Source of the DNA: Megascapheus bottae
Lineage: Eukaryota; Chordata; Mammalia; Rodentia; Geomyidae
Direction: 5' to 3'
Assembly: GCA_024803745.1 (NCBI GenBank)
Contig: JANJXV010000013.1
Coordinates: forward strand, 10,788,001 to 10,852,000
Length of the DNA: 64,000 nucleotides
The position numbers and the translations under genes were made by a program. Below, one piece after another: positions 43,401 through 55,379 of this stretch. A model generated the notes under the pieces. The model worked only from the letters and a program-made list of their open reading frames with translations, searched no databases and was not told where the DNA came from. Position 1 is the stretch's first letter. Each line of letters opens with the position of its first letter.

Positions 43401-44326
43401 TTCAATGCAGATAGCAAAGCACAGATGGATTCACCCCTGAAAATTTATATTGTGTGTAATATGTAGCATATATAGTTTAATGTATAGTACACAATCTAAA
43501 TGCATTTGAATAGTAACATATATCATGACTACATATTTAAAACATACATAGCATTTCAAATAAGAAAGATCAAACAATCTAATAAATAAATGTAATTTTT
43601 TTTCTTTTTGTCCTTGTGAGACAGGTCTTACTATGTAGCCTCTGCTTCCTGATTGCCAGGATTATAGGTATGTGCCACCAAGCTCAGCAAATTTGAGTAA
43701 TATAACTATGATATAGTTTAATGTACTTAATATGTTACTCAAAAGCCAAAAACTAAAAAGTTATTTATTGAAGAAAATGTTTTTGTATAACCAAGGCTGA
43801 CATTACTTCAAAAGTTACATGCTGAAGTTTAGCACAGTGCTGCATTTCTGTAATCCCAGGATTTGAGAGCAAAAAGAATGTGATCTGGAGGCCTGTCTGA
43901 GTTACAATGCAAGTTCCAGTACAGGCTAGGATACATAATAGACCTCTGAAATAAAGTAGATCCTACTCAATTTAATCATTTCAACCATCTATTGAATATT
44001 TAATAACTTAGGAGACTGAGGTTTAGAGCTCAGGTGTATCCCATGAGTATGAAATGATGGAGCTAGGCTGGACACTCAGTGGCTGCTTCTACTAAAAGCA
44101 CTGACTTCCCCTTCACGTGGACCTGCAGATATACAATGGGAAAAAGCTTTGCTTCTCTACACAATCAAAATGAATTTCGTACCTGTCTCCTTTGTCACCT
44201 TAAATTTTGCTTCAGATTCCTACTCAAATCTGCATGTGTACCTGTTAATTATTTAAGAAATATTCATGTAGAGCTGGCACTCTGCCTCCTCTTTAAGGCT
44301 ACAGTACTATAGTAGATATAGATATG
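43401..44326. other. ACER3 intron with old SINE scraps
   Basis: B1-like reverse piece at 43597-43688, B1-like forward piece at 43823-43955, MIR-like piece at 43975-44075. No exon seen. Confidence 0.45.
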
Positions 44327-44327
44327 A

Positions 44328-44358
<31 letters not shown>
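44327..44358. repeat. (GT)n microsatellite
   Basis: About 16 GT units. Confidence 0.9.
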
Positions 44359-44362
<4 letters not shown>

Positions 44363-45025
44363 GGGTTTATTGATGAATCCACAAGGTCAAAGCCTTTTTT
44401 TTCCCCAAGAACAGATCCCAACAAAAACAGAAGAATGAGCATTTGTACAATCTTTACTCATAACTCCAGCTCTCTCCATAGGTATTTTTGAGATTCTCAG
44501 AGCCAGTATAATCAATAGTTACAAAGTCCTGTTCAGAGCACTGGAGTAGTGCCTATAAGTTTCCACTCACTGCCTATCTAACTCCAGCATTGCTGACTTG
44601 TCCTTTCTCTGAGCTGTTTTCTACTCTGGTCACCTTGATTCCAGAAACAGGTCTGATCAACACATCTGATCAAAGAACACCTTATAATTAGAAACTATCT
44701 AGCTCTACTGTCTCTATGCAGAAGCAACTTTCTTAGCATGGCCATCCAGGCTCTGCTTGGCTCTCCAGAGACAGTGACTGACTAGACCATAATTTGACCA
44801 AGACTACCTATGTTCTGTCAGCATCTCCAAAGATAGTGGTGAGGACACTTGGTTTTCCTGGTACTTTCTATGCCAAATAATATTTTTCTTGCCATTTTTG
44901 CCATTACTTCTTTCCTATGTGAACTTTGAGGAAAGGGACTGGCCAGACCTGGTCTACTGGTACTTTTCAAATTTAGTCCTGTCCATAGCCTAGGATGTGG
45001 TAATAGAGCCATGATCTGAACTTTC
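44359..45025. other. ACER3 intron, nothing recognised
   Basis: Single-copy-looking sequence. Confidence 0.4.
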
Positions 45026-45144
<119 letters not shown>

Positions 45145-45197
45145 CGGCATACACATGCATATACATACATACACATGCATACACACACAAACTTTTT

Positions 45198-45405
45198 TTT
45201 TTCTGGTACTGTGGCTTAAAACTTGAGGTCTCACGAGGCCTCTTCTGCTCACAGCTGGCACTCAAAACATGCTTCCAATTCCAGTTCTTTGTTGGTATTT
45301 GGAAATAAGACTCTCTCAGACTTTTCTGCCTGGGCTGACAACCTAGATTCTTAGATCTCAGCTTCCTGAATACCTAGGATTACAGGTGTGAGCCCAGTTT
45401 CACAT
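45198..45405 (-). repeat. B1-Geo SINE, diverged
   Basis: 'tctggtactgtggcttaaaac' to 'ttacaggtgtgagcccag'. Confidence 0.65.
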
Positions 45406-45410
45406 ACATA

Positions 45411-45625
45411 TTTGAGACGCTGTCACCATACAGTCCAGACTCATCTTAAACTTGCTATGTATCCTAGGCCAGCCTTGAACTCTTCATCTTCCTGCCATAG
45501 CTTCCCAAGAGCTGAAATCAAAGGTGGACACCACCCACACCAGGCTTGAACTCAGATGTTCATCAAATTATTTTGTTTGAGACATGCCACTATGGAGCCC
45601 AGACTGGCCTGACATCAGATATTTT
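45411..45625 (-). repeat. B1-like monomer remnants
   Basis: 'gtatcctaggccagccttg' and, after 45575, 'tatggagcccagactggcc' are reverse 7SL-type pieces. Confidence 0.5.
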
Positions 45626-46227
45626 TAATTTTCTGTGTCAACTCTTTGAAACAAATATCAGAATATTCATGCTCAACACATGTGTTATATCATTAAACTC
45701 TCAAATCATCCCTTTGAAGTTTTCTATTCACCATTCATTCTATTCCATTCATTGAGGTACTTAAAAACCACAAATTTCCATACGCCTGAAGTACAAACAT
45801 CTGTACTTCTTTTAATTATTAGGATAAAGCATCTTTTTTTAAAAAAGAATTTATTAACATTGATTTTTACATCATATTTCAAATGACATGTTTAACAAAC
45901 AAGTATTCAAGAAGGGAATCTCTATATACAATCACTGGCACTTAGTTTTTAGAACATAATCAAAATTAGGGTAAGGGTTTGTATATCATAGATACATATT
46001 AAACTATGTAATAAAACATTATGTCTATAGAGTCATAGGTTTTTATGTCTATGTAGTTGTGCTTATCTCCAATACCATGTCCAAACCATTGGGTATACAA
46101 ATATTGAGTCCTCACTCTTGTACTGAGGGTAAAGCATCTTTAAAAAACATTGTTTTTCTCAGCCTTCTTCTAAAAACAACAATAAAACACTTAAATAGAA
46201 AAAAAACTATACCATCAAATCTTTTGT
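45626..46227. other. ACER3 intron, nothing recognised
   Basis: AT-rich; no SINE or exon. Confidence 0.4.
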
Positions 46228-46424
46228 TTTTCTGGGGTCTTGGGGCTTGAACTCTGGGCCTGGGCACTGTCTCTGAGCATTTTAGTTCAAGGCTTACCAA
46301 ACTACCCCTTGAGCCTCAGTGCCACTTCTGGTTTTCTAGTGGATGGTTTTGAACAGTGATTCTCAGATCTCAGCCTCCTGAATAGCTAGAATTAGAGGCA
46401 TGAGCCACTAGCACCTGGCTTTTG
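46228..46424 (-). repeat. B1-Geo SINE, linker shortened
   Basis: 'cttggggcttgaactctggg' to 'gagccactagcacctggc'; about 30 bases lost around the linker. Confidence 0.75.
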
Positions 46425-46747
46425 CTTATCTACATTCACATTTTTATATGCAAGTTAATTTTCTGCAGGTTTAAGTATATTGACACACCCAAGTATTTTT
46501 CTATGTTGCTATAACGTTTTCATATTTATAAATGACAGAAAAAAGAATATAATTTATTTTACATTTTTTTCTTTGCTGAGTAGTCTATTTTTTTCTTCAT
46601 ACTGTTTTGCTAAATTAGTAACATTAGAAAATGAACTCTTTTATTTAACATTATGATAAGAACATTCTTAAATTTCTTGGCAATTTCTTTAGGGTAAATT
46701 CCTAGGATTATAATAATTGGGATAGAGACTGTCAATATTTATTGGAA

Positions 46748-46935
46748 GTTCTGAAGGTTAAACTCAGAGCTTCATACACAATAGGCAAGCACTCTATTAT
46801 CCCCAGCCCAATATTTTGTCTTTATAAACACACAATATCAATTTTTGGGGGGGGGTAAAGTTGTGACTCAAGTGGTAGAAGGCCTATCTTGCCAGCATGA
46901 AGTCCTATGTTCAAAGTCTAGTATTGTCAAAAATT
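46748..46935. repeat. Two ID-like monomers in opposite orientation
   Basis: 46748-46812 is reverse ('gttaaactcagagcttcat'); 46857-46935 is forward ('ttgtgactcaagtggtagaa'). Confidence 0.5.
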
Positions 46936-46957
46936 TTTCAAAAGGGCTGGATTGGCC

Positions 46958-47385
46958 TGGTGTTGGTGGCTTACATCTAAAAGGCGATATTCTAGAGGCT
47001 GACATTCAGAGTATCATGGTTCAAAGCCAGCCCAGGCAGAAAACTCTTTTTTTTTTTTTTTTTGCCAGTCATGGGCTTGAGCTCAGGGCCTGAGCACTGT
47101 CCTTGGACTTTCTCAAGGTTAGAGCTCTACCACTTGAGCCTCAGCACCACTTCAGGCTTTTTTCTATGTATGTGGTACCGAAGAATCAAACCCGGGTCTT
47201 CATGCATGCTAGGCAAGCACTTTAACCACTAGGCCAAACTCCCGGCCCCAGAAAACTCTTGAGAGTCTATCTTCAAAATAACTAACAAAAGTCAGGCTGG
47301 AGGTATATTTCAAATGATAGAGGAACCATCTGCGTAAGCAAGTCTAATAAATATAAGACCATTTCAAGCTCCAGTACTGTCTCAC
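46958..47385 (+). repeat. B1-Geo SINE split by a younger IDL-Geo
   Basis: The left half (46958-47048) and decayed remainder (47249-47385) are separated by a reverse IDL-Geo copy. Confidence 0.65.
47049..47248 (-). repeat. IDL-Geo SINE, 'ttaaagtgc' subfamily, nested
   Basis: Perfect cagaaaactctt at 47037-47048 and 47249-47260; carries the subfamily motif in reverse (gcactttaaccac) and gcctcagcacc. Confidence 0.92.
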
Positions 47386-47576
47386 TACTAAGAATATGTA
47401 GTCATATCATTTCTACTCAAATCTGAATCAAAATATTTGCTCAGTTTTTAACAGAAAAACAATTGTATTCTATTATTTAAGTTAATATATTTTTAACAGG
47501 TAATGCAATCAACTTGACAAAAACAAAAATACGAAAGAATATACAGTAAAAAGGCAATTTCTTTCCTTCCTCCCTT

Positions 47577-47746
47577 CCATTCTTATGCTTGGAATTGAAC
47601 ACAGGATACTCTGCCACTAAGTTACATCCCCAGCTCTTGTTTTGAAATAGTGTCTGCAATACAGGCCAAAGTAGTCTAGACATGTGGTTTCCCTGACTCT
47701 GCCTCCCAAGGGCTATGATTCTAAGCATATGCCACCATATCTGGCA
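47577..47746 (-). repeat. ID-like and B1-like remnants
   Basis: 'ttggaattgaacacaggata' then 'gctatgattctaagcatatgcc', both reverse. Confidence 0.5.
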
Positions 47747-48720
47747 GGATGTATGTCTTCTATTCTTGACTCCCAGTTCCCAGTTCCTTGGTCAGAGGTA
47801 ACTAGTATTACTATTGGTCCTCATACGCTTAGACAGAGATCATGTCTTTACAAGCACATATACGTCTATTAAGCTTTTTTTCCACAAAAAAGGACATGTC
47901 ATTATTTTAGAGGGCATTTCATTCAGTGTCAGGTAGACAAACATTTTTAAAAATTAGCTCACTTATTACAATCATCTCAAAAACATATTTTTCTTTGTTT
48001 TTTGGAATTTAGAAGTAGTCTCAAACTTACAGAAAAAAAATAGCAAGTTTGGTGTGGTGAAGTCCTATATCCCTTTTATTCAGATATACCATTTAACCAT
48101 GAACCATGGTATGATTCATTTGATCATGCTATCACACCCACCTTCACATACAAACACATATAAACACATGCATGTACACACAACTATTAACTATATAACT
48201 ATACAATACAACAATGTAACTATAACTATTCCAAAGTCTTTGTCTACAATGATACTCCATTACCTCTGAATACTCAAGTGTATACTGCCACAAAATAAGA
48301 ATCTCTGTAAAAGGCTGACTTTCATCAGACTCTACTACAAGGACACGGGGGAAAAAGCATCAGTCAAGTCAGTTCTGGGAGATATTTACAAAGAGAAGAA
48401 AACTTTCCTTTGAGCCAATAGTTCATGGCTTAGGTCTGGGTCATAAGCAACCCTAAAGGTTAAGTTGAGGGCCATTCTATACAACAAAAGTCCTGTGCTC
48501 TTTAAGACCATCAAGAATGAGAAATTAGTCAAGGCAGAAAGAAATTAGTTGAAGCCTAAAGGTATCCCATAAAAACTAAATGTTCTGTATGTTTCTGTAT
48601 AGGAAGCTATCTCAGAAAGGAGAAAGAGAAATCACTGGGACAACTGGTAAAATGAACATGAGATATATGCTTCCATATACTTGACACAGAGGCAAAGCTG
48701 GAAATAAGCTTCCAGTTCCA
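47747..48720. other. ACER3 intron, nothing recognised
   Basis: AT-rich; a CA/TA-rich stretch at 48150-48220. Confidence 0.4.
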
Positions 48721-48830
48721 TCTCTAACACAATTTTTAAATTTGATTTGGTTGTCAGGGTGATGTACAGAAGGATTAGTTACATACGTGAGGTAGTGAGT
48801 ATATTTCTTCTTTTCCAACATTTATACTTA
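48721..48830 (-). mobile_element. L1 3'-end scrap
   Basis: 'gttgtcagggtgatgtacag' and 'gaggtagtgagtatatttc' resemble the reverse L1 tail at 42.7 kb ('gtaagtgaggttatatttc'). Confidence 0.4.
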
Positions 48831-48894
48831 TACCAAAATGGAAAAAAGGGAAACCCTTACTATACTAGGTTAAAAAATGATTTGCATTTCCTAC

Positions 48895-48999
48895 CTGAAA
48901 AGGATGTGGAGATAAGAACCGAGGCCTGTTAAAATATGCCACCATGCATGAAACTGTGTGCTAACGCCGAGAATAGGTGGTAACTTCTTTCTGAAGTTC
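48895..48999 (-). CDS. ACER3: ACER3 internal coding exon with the HAWWH zinc-binding motif
   Basis: This 105-base exon continues the frame of the exon at 51943-52044: the split Arg, then NFRKKLPPILGVSTQ, FHAWWHILTGLG and SYLHILFS. By counting back from the human C-terminus the two His of HAWWH fall at residues 217 and 221, which are zinc ligands of the catalytic site in the ceramidase family. The acceptor is pyrimidine-rich and ends ACAG (AG at 49000-49001); the donor is GTAGG (GT at 48893-48894). The exon ends with two bases of a Ser codon, completed by T at the start of the next exon. Intact frame and catalytic residues argue for a live gene rather than a pseudogene. Confidence 0.95.
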
Positions 49000-49002
49000 C
49001 TG

Positions 49003-49317
49003 TGTGGAGAAGGAAAAATCAGCATGTTAAAATTTAAAACATTTCACACCAAAGCTCACAGTGCTGGAGCAGTGTGAAGTTTTGCTTTCAAATATGGCAG
49101 TTATTTAACTTCCTTAGGCCTGTGGTGTTGTTTTTCAAAATATACTGTAAAGAATAGTATTCCTAGTAGAAAAATGAAAAAAGGAATCAAGTTAATATGG
49201 GAAACCTGGGTTCATGATCATTTAATAACTCTCACTGTATGTTAATACATTAAACACTTTAAAAAGTATATCCTAAGAATTTTTTCTTTAGGTAACCTGC
49301 AAATCTCTGGAACTTCT
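49003..49317. other. ACER3 intron between the HAWWH exon and a SINE
   Basis: No repeat recognised; includes the acceptor side of the exon at 48895-48999. Confidence 0.4.
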
Positions 49318-49325
49318 TTCAGGTA

Positions 49326-49518
49326 TTTTTTTTTTTGCAGTCCTGTGGCTTGAACTCAGGGCCTGAGTGCTATTCTTGGGTTTTCTTAAGGCTAGGGCTC
49401 TACCACTTGGGCCACGGCACCACTTCTGGCCTTTTCTGTCTATGTGGTACTGAGGAATTGAACCCAGGTCTTCATGCATGCTAGGCAAGCACTCTACCAC
49501 TAGGTCCAATTCCTGGCC
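49326..49518 (-). repeat. IDL-Geo SINE
   Basis: Full reverse copy with ttcaggta on both sides (49318-49325 and 49519-49526). Confidence 0.88.
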
Positions 49519-49678
49519 GTTCAGGTAATTCTTATGAACACCTCATGGAACAACTATTATCTGGAACACATTTTGGGAAATACTAGTCTAGTTAGCTAGC
49601 CAGTGAAGAAAGTGGACACATGTGTTTCCTGTCAAGTTTATCACCATGTTGTCTATAAAGTCTATGATTCTACCTTGT

Positions 49679-49830
49679 AGCCAGCAATTCTCTAAGGAAG
49701 ATATTATTAGCTTAGCTTACAGATTAAGAATTTAAAATATGGAGAGATTATGTTAGTTTGTCGAGTAATTCAGCTAGAGGTAGAGCTGGAGCTCAAATTC
49801 TAGATAATTCAATTCAGTATATGCCACACT
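49679..49830 (+). repeat. MIR fragment
   Basis: 'ttacagattaagaatttaaa', 'gttagtttgtcgagtaattc' and 'gctggagctcaaattctag' follow the MIR 3' half. Confidence 0.5.
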
Positions 49831-49978
49831 AACACTTATCAGAAAGATACCAAGGGACATACCACATACATATATGCACATATACATATATATATGACAT
49901 ATGTGTGTATACATACGTATGTATTTCCCTGTGGCTCATTATAAAGATAGCACCATTAAAAAAATTATGGTGTTTTAG

Positions 49979-50143
49979 AACCAGAAATTTGGCCTGGTGG
50001 CAAAGTGCTTGGGCCTAGCATGCACGAAGACCCAGAAAAAGCCAGAAGTGGAACTATGGCTCAAGTGGTAGAGTGCTAGCTTTGAGAAAGCCCAAGGACA
50101 GTGTTTAGGCTGAGTTCAAGACCCAGGACAGGCAAAAAAAAGA
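49979..50143 (+). repeat. IDL-Geo SINE lacking the left B box
   Basis: The left monomer runs to gaagaccca and then jumps to gaaaaagccagaag; the deleted part includes the B box and linker. Confidence 0.8.
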
Positions 50144-50299
50144 TATCAAATTATTTTTCTAGACAACTCCGTGAATTTTGGGGCACCCAGTGTATGTACG
50201 GTCCTGATGAGGGGATGATGATCTGTCTATGCAGCAGGGTGAAAGCTCTCCTCGGGAGTTTGTGGCATATTCCTTTTCAGAACCTCACCTAGATCGTAG

Positions 50300-50440
50300 T
50301 TTTATTTTAAACATTTTTATTAGCATACATTAATTGTAGAAGGGGGTAGCAGTTTCACTGTGCTATTCCCACACATGTATATAACATCTCCCAATTAATA
50401 CCCTCATCATTGTTCCTTATCTTTGAGCTCCCAACACAGT
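50300..50440 (-). mobile_element. L1 3'-end scrap
   Basis: 'gtagaagggggtagcagtttc' and 'cccacacatgtatataac' in the arrangement of other reverse L1 tails here. Confidence 0.35.
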
Positions 50441-51315
50441 AGATCTTAGTTTTCAAAGCAGGGTATATTGCTTGTTTATCTACATTTAAAGTCTACATTC
50501 AGTTATGTAAGTGTTTTACTATGTGAAACTTTACTATGAAAAAGTAGACAAACTAACAATGTATCTATTATCTACCATTATCAATTTATGGTCAACTGGC
50601 ATCATTTAAATATTCATTACTTTCCCCTCCCTCTCATATTAGTTTGAAGCAATTATTGGATATTACACAATTTTCTTTCAGTGTATATATCTGAGATACA
50701 CATAGAGGATAAGTATTTAAAACATAAGCACGAATACCATTTCATGCCTAAAATATTAGTAATAGTCTTTAATATCAAGTATTTACTTATCAGACTTTCA
50801 CATTTCTCATGCATTTAAGTTTGAATGACAGTATGTTTGGTTAATCTCTTTCTTTTGGGGAGGAGGAAAGGAGTGGGTACAATCAAACCCATCATCTCAT
50901 GGGTGCTAGACAAGTGCTGTACTACTGAACTACACCTCTATCCTCTATAATATATCTTTTAAATCTCCTAATCTATATCAATTCTGTTTGCTCCAGCAAC
51001 TCTGCAATTTACTTGTTGCAGAGAGCAGGTCATTCATCCTGAGTTTTCCATGTTATGAATCTTGCTATGGCCACCCTTCACAGAATGTTATAATCCTCTG
51101 TCCTCCACATTTTTGCAAAGTTGTTAGGTCACAGAATTTTGAGCTGAAATGATTTATTAATCTTCCTAATGTGCTTATTTTATGGCGATTCAAGCCCAGA
51201 AAGTTACTAAGTGAAAGACTAGAATACAGAGATCTAAGCTTAAGAGTCCAAATACTGTCAATATGTAATTGCTGACAAGATGGTAACAGGAATTTACCTT
51301 CCTTAGAAAATAACA
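50441..51315. other. ACER3 intron with one ID-like scrap
   Basis: ID-like reverse piece at 50870-50945; otherwise nothing recognised. Confidence 0.4.
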
Positions 51316-51318
51316 TTG

Positions 51319-51395
51319 ATGGGCTAGGAATATGTCCTAATGGTAGAGTGGCTACTTGCCTAGCATGGCAAAACAAAAACAAAAACAAAAACAAC
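51319..51395 (+). repeat. IDL monomer alone with (CAAAA)n tail
   Basis: 'gggctaggaatatgtcctaat' to 'gcctagcatgg', then AAAAC repeats; the left monomer is cut before its B box. Confidence 0.6.
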
Positions 51396-51612
51396 ATTAA
51401 CCATATGAAGGTCCAAGTTTATATGCATTTAACATGGTTTTTACAAATCAGTTTTACGCAGTAAAGCTTATCAGGCAGATCTTAAAGATACAATAAACAT
51501 CTGACTGTAGTTTTGTGGTATACATGCACAAAATACTTAAAGCCTACAGAAGTTATAAAATACTTGAAGGTTCAAATTTTCATGTAGTTTAAACAGTTAT
51601 TCCTGTGTTTTG

Positions 51613-51786
51613 TTTTTGTTTTTTGCTAGTCCTGGGGGTTGAACTCAGGGCCCAAGGCTACCTACCACTCTACCACTTAAGCCACAGCACCACTTCTGTC
51701 TTTTTCTGTGTATTTGTACCAAGGAGTCAAGTCCAGGGCTTCATGCATACTAGCCAAGCACTATACCAATAGGCCATACTCCCTGG
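51613..51786 (-). repeat. IDL-Geo SINE, right module shortened
   Basis: Reverse copy 'ttttgctagtcctgggggttg' to 'aataggccatactccctgg', upstream-side neighbour of the ACER3 exon at 51943. Confidence 0.8.
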
Positions 51787-51942
51787 TTAAATAGGTATTT
51801 TTAAAATATAATTTCACTGTGTTGTGCAAGACCAACATTGGTAAAAATTTATTTCAGAGCACAGATATTTCTATATACCTATTAATTCTCTGGTAATAAA
51901 ATGATTTTGAAACAATTTCTTAAGACAGGAAATATATCTTAC

Positions 51943-52044
51943 CTCAATGAATAACAAAAGATGTTATCTATGTTCCAAAATAAAAATCCCAATAAAAATA
52001 CACCCAAGGATGTATAGCCAAGTCCTTTAAGCCATGGGTATACC
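51943..52044 (-). CDS. ACER3: ACER3 internal coding exon, transmembrane segment
   Basis: Alkaline ceramidase 3 is a multi-pass ER/Golgi membrane enzyme that hydrolyses unsaturated long-chain ceramides to sphingosine and fatty acid. This 102-base exon starts with the last base of a Trp codon and reads VYPWLKGLGYTSLG, then a hydrophobic helix (VFLLGFLFWNI) and DNIFCYSL. It ends in the first two bases of an Arg codon. Flanks are a C/T-rich acceptor ending CAG (AG at 52045-52046) and donor GTAAGA (GT at 51941-51942). It corresponds to about residues 167-199 of the 267-residue human protein. The phase matches the next exon at 48895-48999. Differences from the remembered human sequence are mostly conservative, apart from Tyr for Glu after IFC. 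Confidence 0.95.
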
Positions 52045-52880
52045 CTGTGGGGAAAAAGAAAAGCAAAATTAAAAATGTTCTAGCTATGTCATGGTTAGTG
52101 CTGAAGTCATTGCCTTTACAAGAAGGAAAAGTCATTAGTATAAAACTCTTCAATAAATTTGATACATAGTGTCATAGAAATAAATTACTTAAAAAATATT
52201 AGGTCTCTAACTCCTGAGCCTAAATAGTCCTTCTGCCTACTAAGTAGTTGGGACTACAGAATCCACGCTTGCACCTGAGCATTTGTCAAATATATTTAGC
52301 CATTAAAAAGGCAAAAAAAAAAAAGAGGGCTACCAAGACTTTGTTCAGTTTATTAGGAAAGTAATCTGGTAAAATTAACATAACTTTTTTTCAATGCCAT
52401 GCAAGAGACAGCAGATGGTGTGTTAGAGTGAACATGAGCTGAATCACATGCTCTGCTAGGTAATACACAGGTATGTATACATACATTCTCATACTCATTC
52501 ACATACTATCATTATATAATATATGTTGGATGTTTACTATTTGCCAGTTATTGTTCTGAGCATCTAGGTGGGTTAATAGTAATAAGACCAAAGTCTGTTC
52601 TCTAGGAACTTACAGTATAGTTGGGGGAGGTAAACAAGTAAACATATACACTACTAGTTGCAACAGAGTTACTAAAAAGGCCTAGTAAGAAAAAAGGTGC
52701 CATAGAGGTAATATTTAGATGGGGTATATAAATATCCAAATAAATCCTGATGGAGGTATTATTTTTACTTCACTGATGAGGAAAGTGAAGGTTGGTGAGT
52801 TATTTAAAATATTGACAGTAGCTTTTATATAATTTATAGTTTTAATGAGGTGGACTGTGTGTGTGTTTAGTGTATGTATG
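52045..52880. other. ACER3 intron with ancient scraps
   Basis: 7SL-like reverse piece at 52200-52285. 52540-52800 resembles an L2/MIR-type relic ('actatttgccagttattgttc', 'cactgatgaggaaagtgaag'). Confidence 0.4.
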
Positions 52881-52884
52881 TGCA

Positions 52885-53103
52885 TCCACCAGTTCAGGGG
52901 CTTGAATTCAGAGCCTCATACTCCTGCTCAGAGGCTGGCACTCTACCACTCCATATCCAGTTCTTTGCTGGTTAATTGGGGATGAGTTTTGTGGTTTTGT
53001 CTGTTTGTGGTTTTGTCTGACCCAGCTTGCTTTGAACTCTGATCCTCAGATCTCAGCATCCTCAGTAGTTGGGATTATAGGTGTGAGCCACTGCACCAGG
53101 CTG
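52885..53103 (-). repeat. B1-Geo SINE with duplicated linker segment
   Basis: 'tgtggttttgtctg' occurs twice in tandem (about 52990-53020) between the linker and the left half. Confidence 0.7.
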
Positions 53104-53129
53104 GTTATATATGTATTTAAAATGCATAT

Positions 53130-54140
53130 CTGAATATATCTTTAAATACCATCAAACTAACACCACAAGAAAGATATGTTATCATTACTTCCAAAGCGTG
53201 GTTTGCATTTTTTAGAATGGAGTCATACTATATAGACTCCTTTCAATTGGCATTTTAAGATTCATTCATTCATGTTGGTGTGCATCAACACTTTTATTGC
53301 TGAGTAGTATTCATTCCATGGACACAACACACTTGGGATATCTGTCCAGATACTGTTTTTAGTTTGGTTTTTGTTTTTTGCCAGTCCTGGCATTTGAACT
53401 CAGGGCCTGAGCACTGTCCTTGGGCTTTCTCAAAGATAGTGCTGCCACAGCACCACTTCCCATTTTTTCTATGTATGTGGTACCAAGGAACTGAACCTGG
53501 ATCTTGGTGCATGCTAGGCAAGCACTTTACCACTAGGCCAAACCCCTGAGCCCTGTTTTTGGTTTTTGACCATGAAAAAAGCATCTATGAGCATTCATAA
53601 TTAAGATGTGTGATTAAATGTAGGACTTTGCAAATTTTATGTAAGCATGCTACCACTAAGCTATTTACTCTTTAGCCCCAGAACTTCTTAAGATATAGTG
53701 CCAATTTTACATTTCCACCAGTCATGTAAGCACATCCTAGTTGAAACACATCCTCATTACCACTTAGTGAATCAGGCCCCTTCATGTAGCTGTTCTAACA
53801 GTGGCATCTCTACTAGTGTAGTGGCATTTCACATATCTCATTGTTTTCCATTTGTATTTCCTAATTATTATTGAGCATCATTTTATGTACTTGTTTGCTA
53901 TCCATGTATCTTCTTAGATACAGTGTTTATTGTTTATCTTACTCTATGAGATGGAGCTATGGATATAGATAGATCATATCTATCTTCAGCAAAAGGTCCT
54001 TTGTTATATATGTATTTTAATATATTGAACATGTATTTTACAGACAGATTCCAAAGTATCTGACTTGCCTTTCAACTTTCATTTTTTAAACACTGTAGTT
54101 TTGAAGAACTAACATTTGTAATTTCTAAGAAGTTACAACT
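53130..54140 (-). mobile_element. Old L1 3'-end fragment
   Basis: Reverse landmarks: 'ggagtcatactatatagac', 'ttcattcatgttggtgtgc', 'tttccaccagtcatgtaag', 'ttgagcatcattttatgtac'. Interrupted by a SINE at about 53366-53555. Confidence 0.6.
53368..53553 (-). repeat. IDL-Geo SINE nested in L1
   Basis: Reverse copy; flanks 'ctgtttttagtttggttttt' and 'ctgtttttggtttttg' are an imperfect target duplication. Confidence 0.85.
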
Positions 54141-54156
54141 ATGTTTGCCCAGAATG

Positions 54157-54492
54157 ACCTTGAAATCCTGGCTCAAGTGAATCTCCTGCCTCAGTCTTCT
54201 GATTAGCTGGGATTATTGGTGCAAACTAACAGAATTATGGTGAGGTTTATTATTTCTCTTTACAGTTTTTGCTTGTGTTCTAAATAATAGTATTTGCTTC
54301 GCTGGTGGCTTAAAGATTTCTATTTTTCTACTGAGCTTTACAAGTTTTGTTTCACATATAGATGTATGGTTCATTTCCATGACATATTCATAATAGGGCT
54401 GGGGCAGTAGCTCAGTGGTAGGTAGAATGTTCACCATGAAGGAAGGAGCCCCTGCATATGAAGAATAAACTCCAGTACCACAAAAAAAGAAA
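54157..54492. repeat. 7SL-like and ID-like monomers
   Basis: 54157-54232 reverse ('gattagctgggattattggtg'); 54398-54492 forward ID-like ('ggggcagtagctcagtggtag'). Confidence 0.55.
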
Positions 54493-54563
54493 AGAATAAA
54501 AGGTGATGGTATTAGGTTGAAATCCATGCATCCATTTTTTCCCCTTAAGAATATATATAGTTG

Positions 54564-54762
54564 TGGGGCTGGGAGTCTGGCCTAGTGGTAGAGGGCTTGC
54601 CTAGCATGCACAAAGACCTGGGTTTGATTCCTTAGTACCACATACACAGAAAAAGCTGGAGGTGGTGCTGTAGGTCAAGTGGTAGAGCTCTAGCCTTGAG
54701 AAAGCCCCCAAGGACAGTATTCAGGACCTGAGTTCAAGCCCCAGGTCTGGCAAAAAAAAAAA
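54564..54762 (+). repeat. IDL-Geo SINE with target duplication
   Basis: Flanks aagaatatatatagttg (about 54547-54563) and aagaatatacagttg (about 54763-54777) are near-identical. Confidence 0.88.
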
Positions 54763-54777
54763 AAGAATATACAGTTG

Positions 54778-54988
54778 CTACATGCCTATAATTCAAATTA
54801 CTTGGGAGGCAAGAGAATTATTAGTTAGAAGTCAGATTAGGCAAGTTAACGAGACCCTATCAGAAAAAAAGTCAAAGCACAAAAATGAAAAGGGCCAAGG
54901 GGTTGGGAGTGTGGCTTCAGTGAAGCTGTAGAACACCTATCTTGTTAGCATGTGCATAAGTTTCAATTTTCAGTACGGTGGTACGAAA
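54778..54988 (+). repeat. B1-like then ID-like monomer
   Basis: 'ctacatgcctataattcaaat' begins the first; 'gggttgggagtgtggcttcag' the second. Confidence 0.5.
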
Positions 54989-55079
54989 ATTCAGTTGTTC
55001 TAAGCACCACTGGTCTTTTCTCAATTAAATAGATAATCTACTAAGTTGAGGGGATTTTCTCTGTCAAATGACCTTGGCA

Positions 55080-55315
55080 TTTTTTTTTGTTGGAGTGGGA
55101 CTTGAACTCTGGGCCTGGGTGCTGCCCCTAAGCTCTTCAGCTCAAGATTACCGCTCTACCCCTTGAGCCACAGTGCCACTTCAGGTTTCTGGCAGTTAAC
55201 TGGAGATAAAGAGTTTCATGGACTTTAGTGCCTGGGCTAGCTCTGAACTGTGGTCCTTAGATCTCAGCCTCCTGAGTAGCTAGGATTACAGGTGTGAGCC
55301 AATGTGACCGGCTGA
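55080..55315 (-). repeat. B1-Geo SINE
   Basis: Well-preserved reverse copy, 'tggagtgggacttgaactct' to 'gagccaatgtgaccggct'. Confidence 0.85.
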
Positions 55316-55379
55316 CCTGGTGTTGGAGATTGTTCCCAGAGCTTTGTGCAGGCTAAGTATACATTTGTCCTCAAGCTGT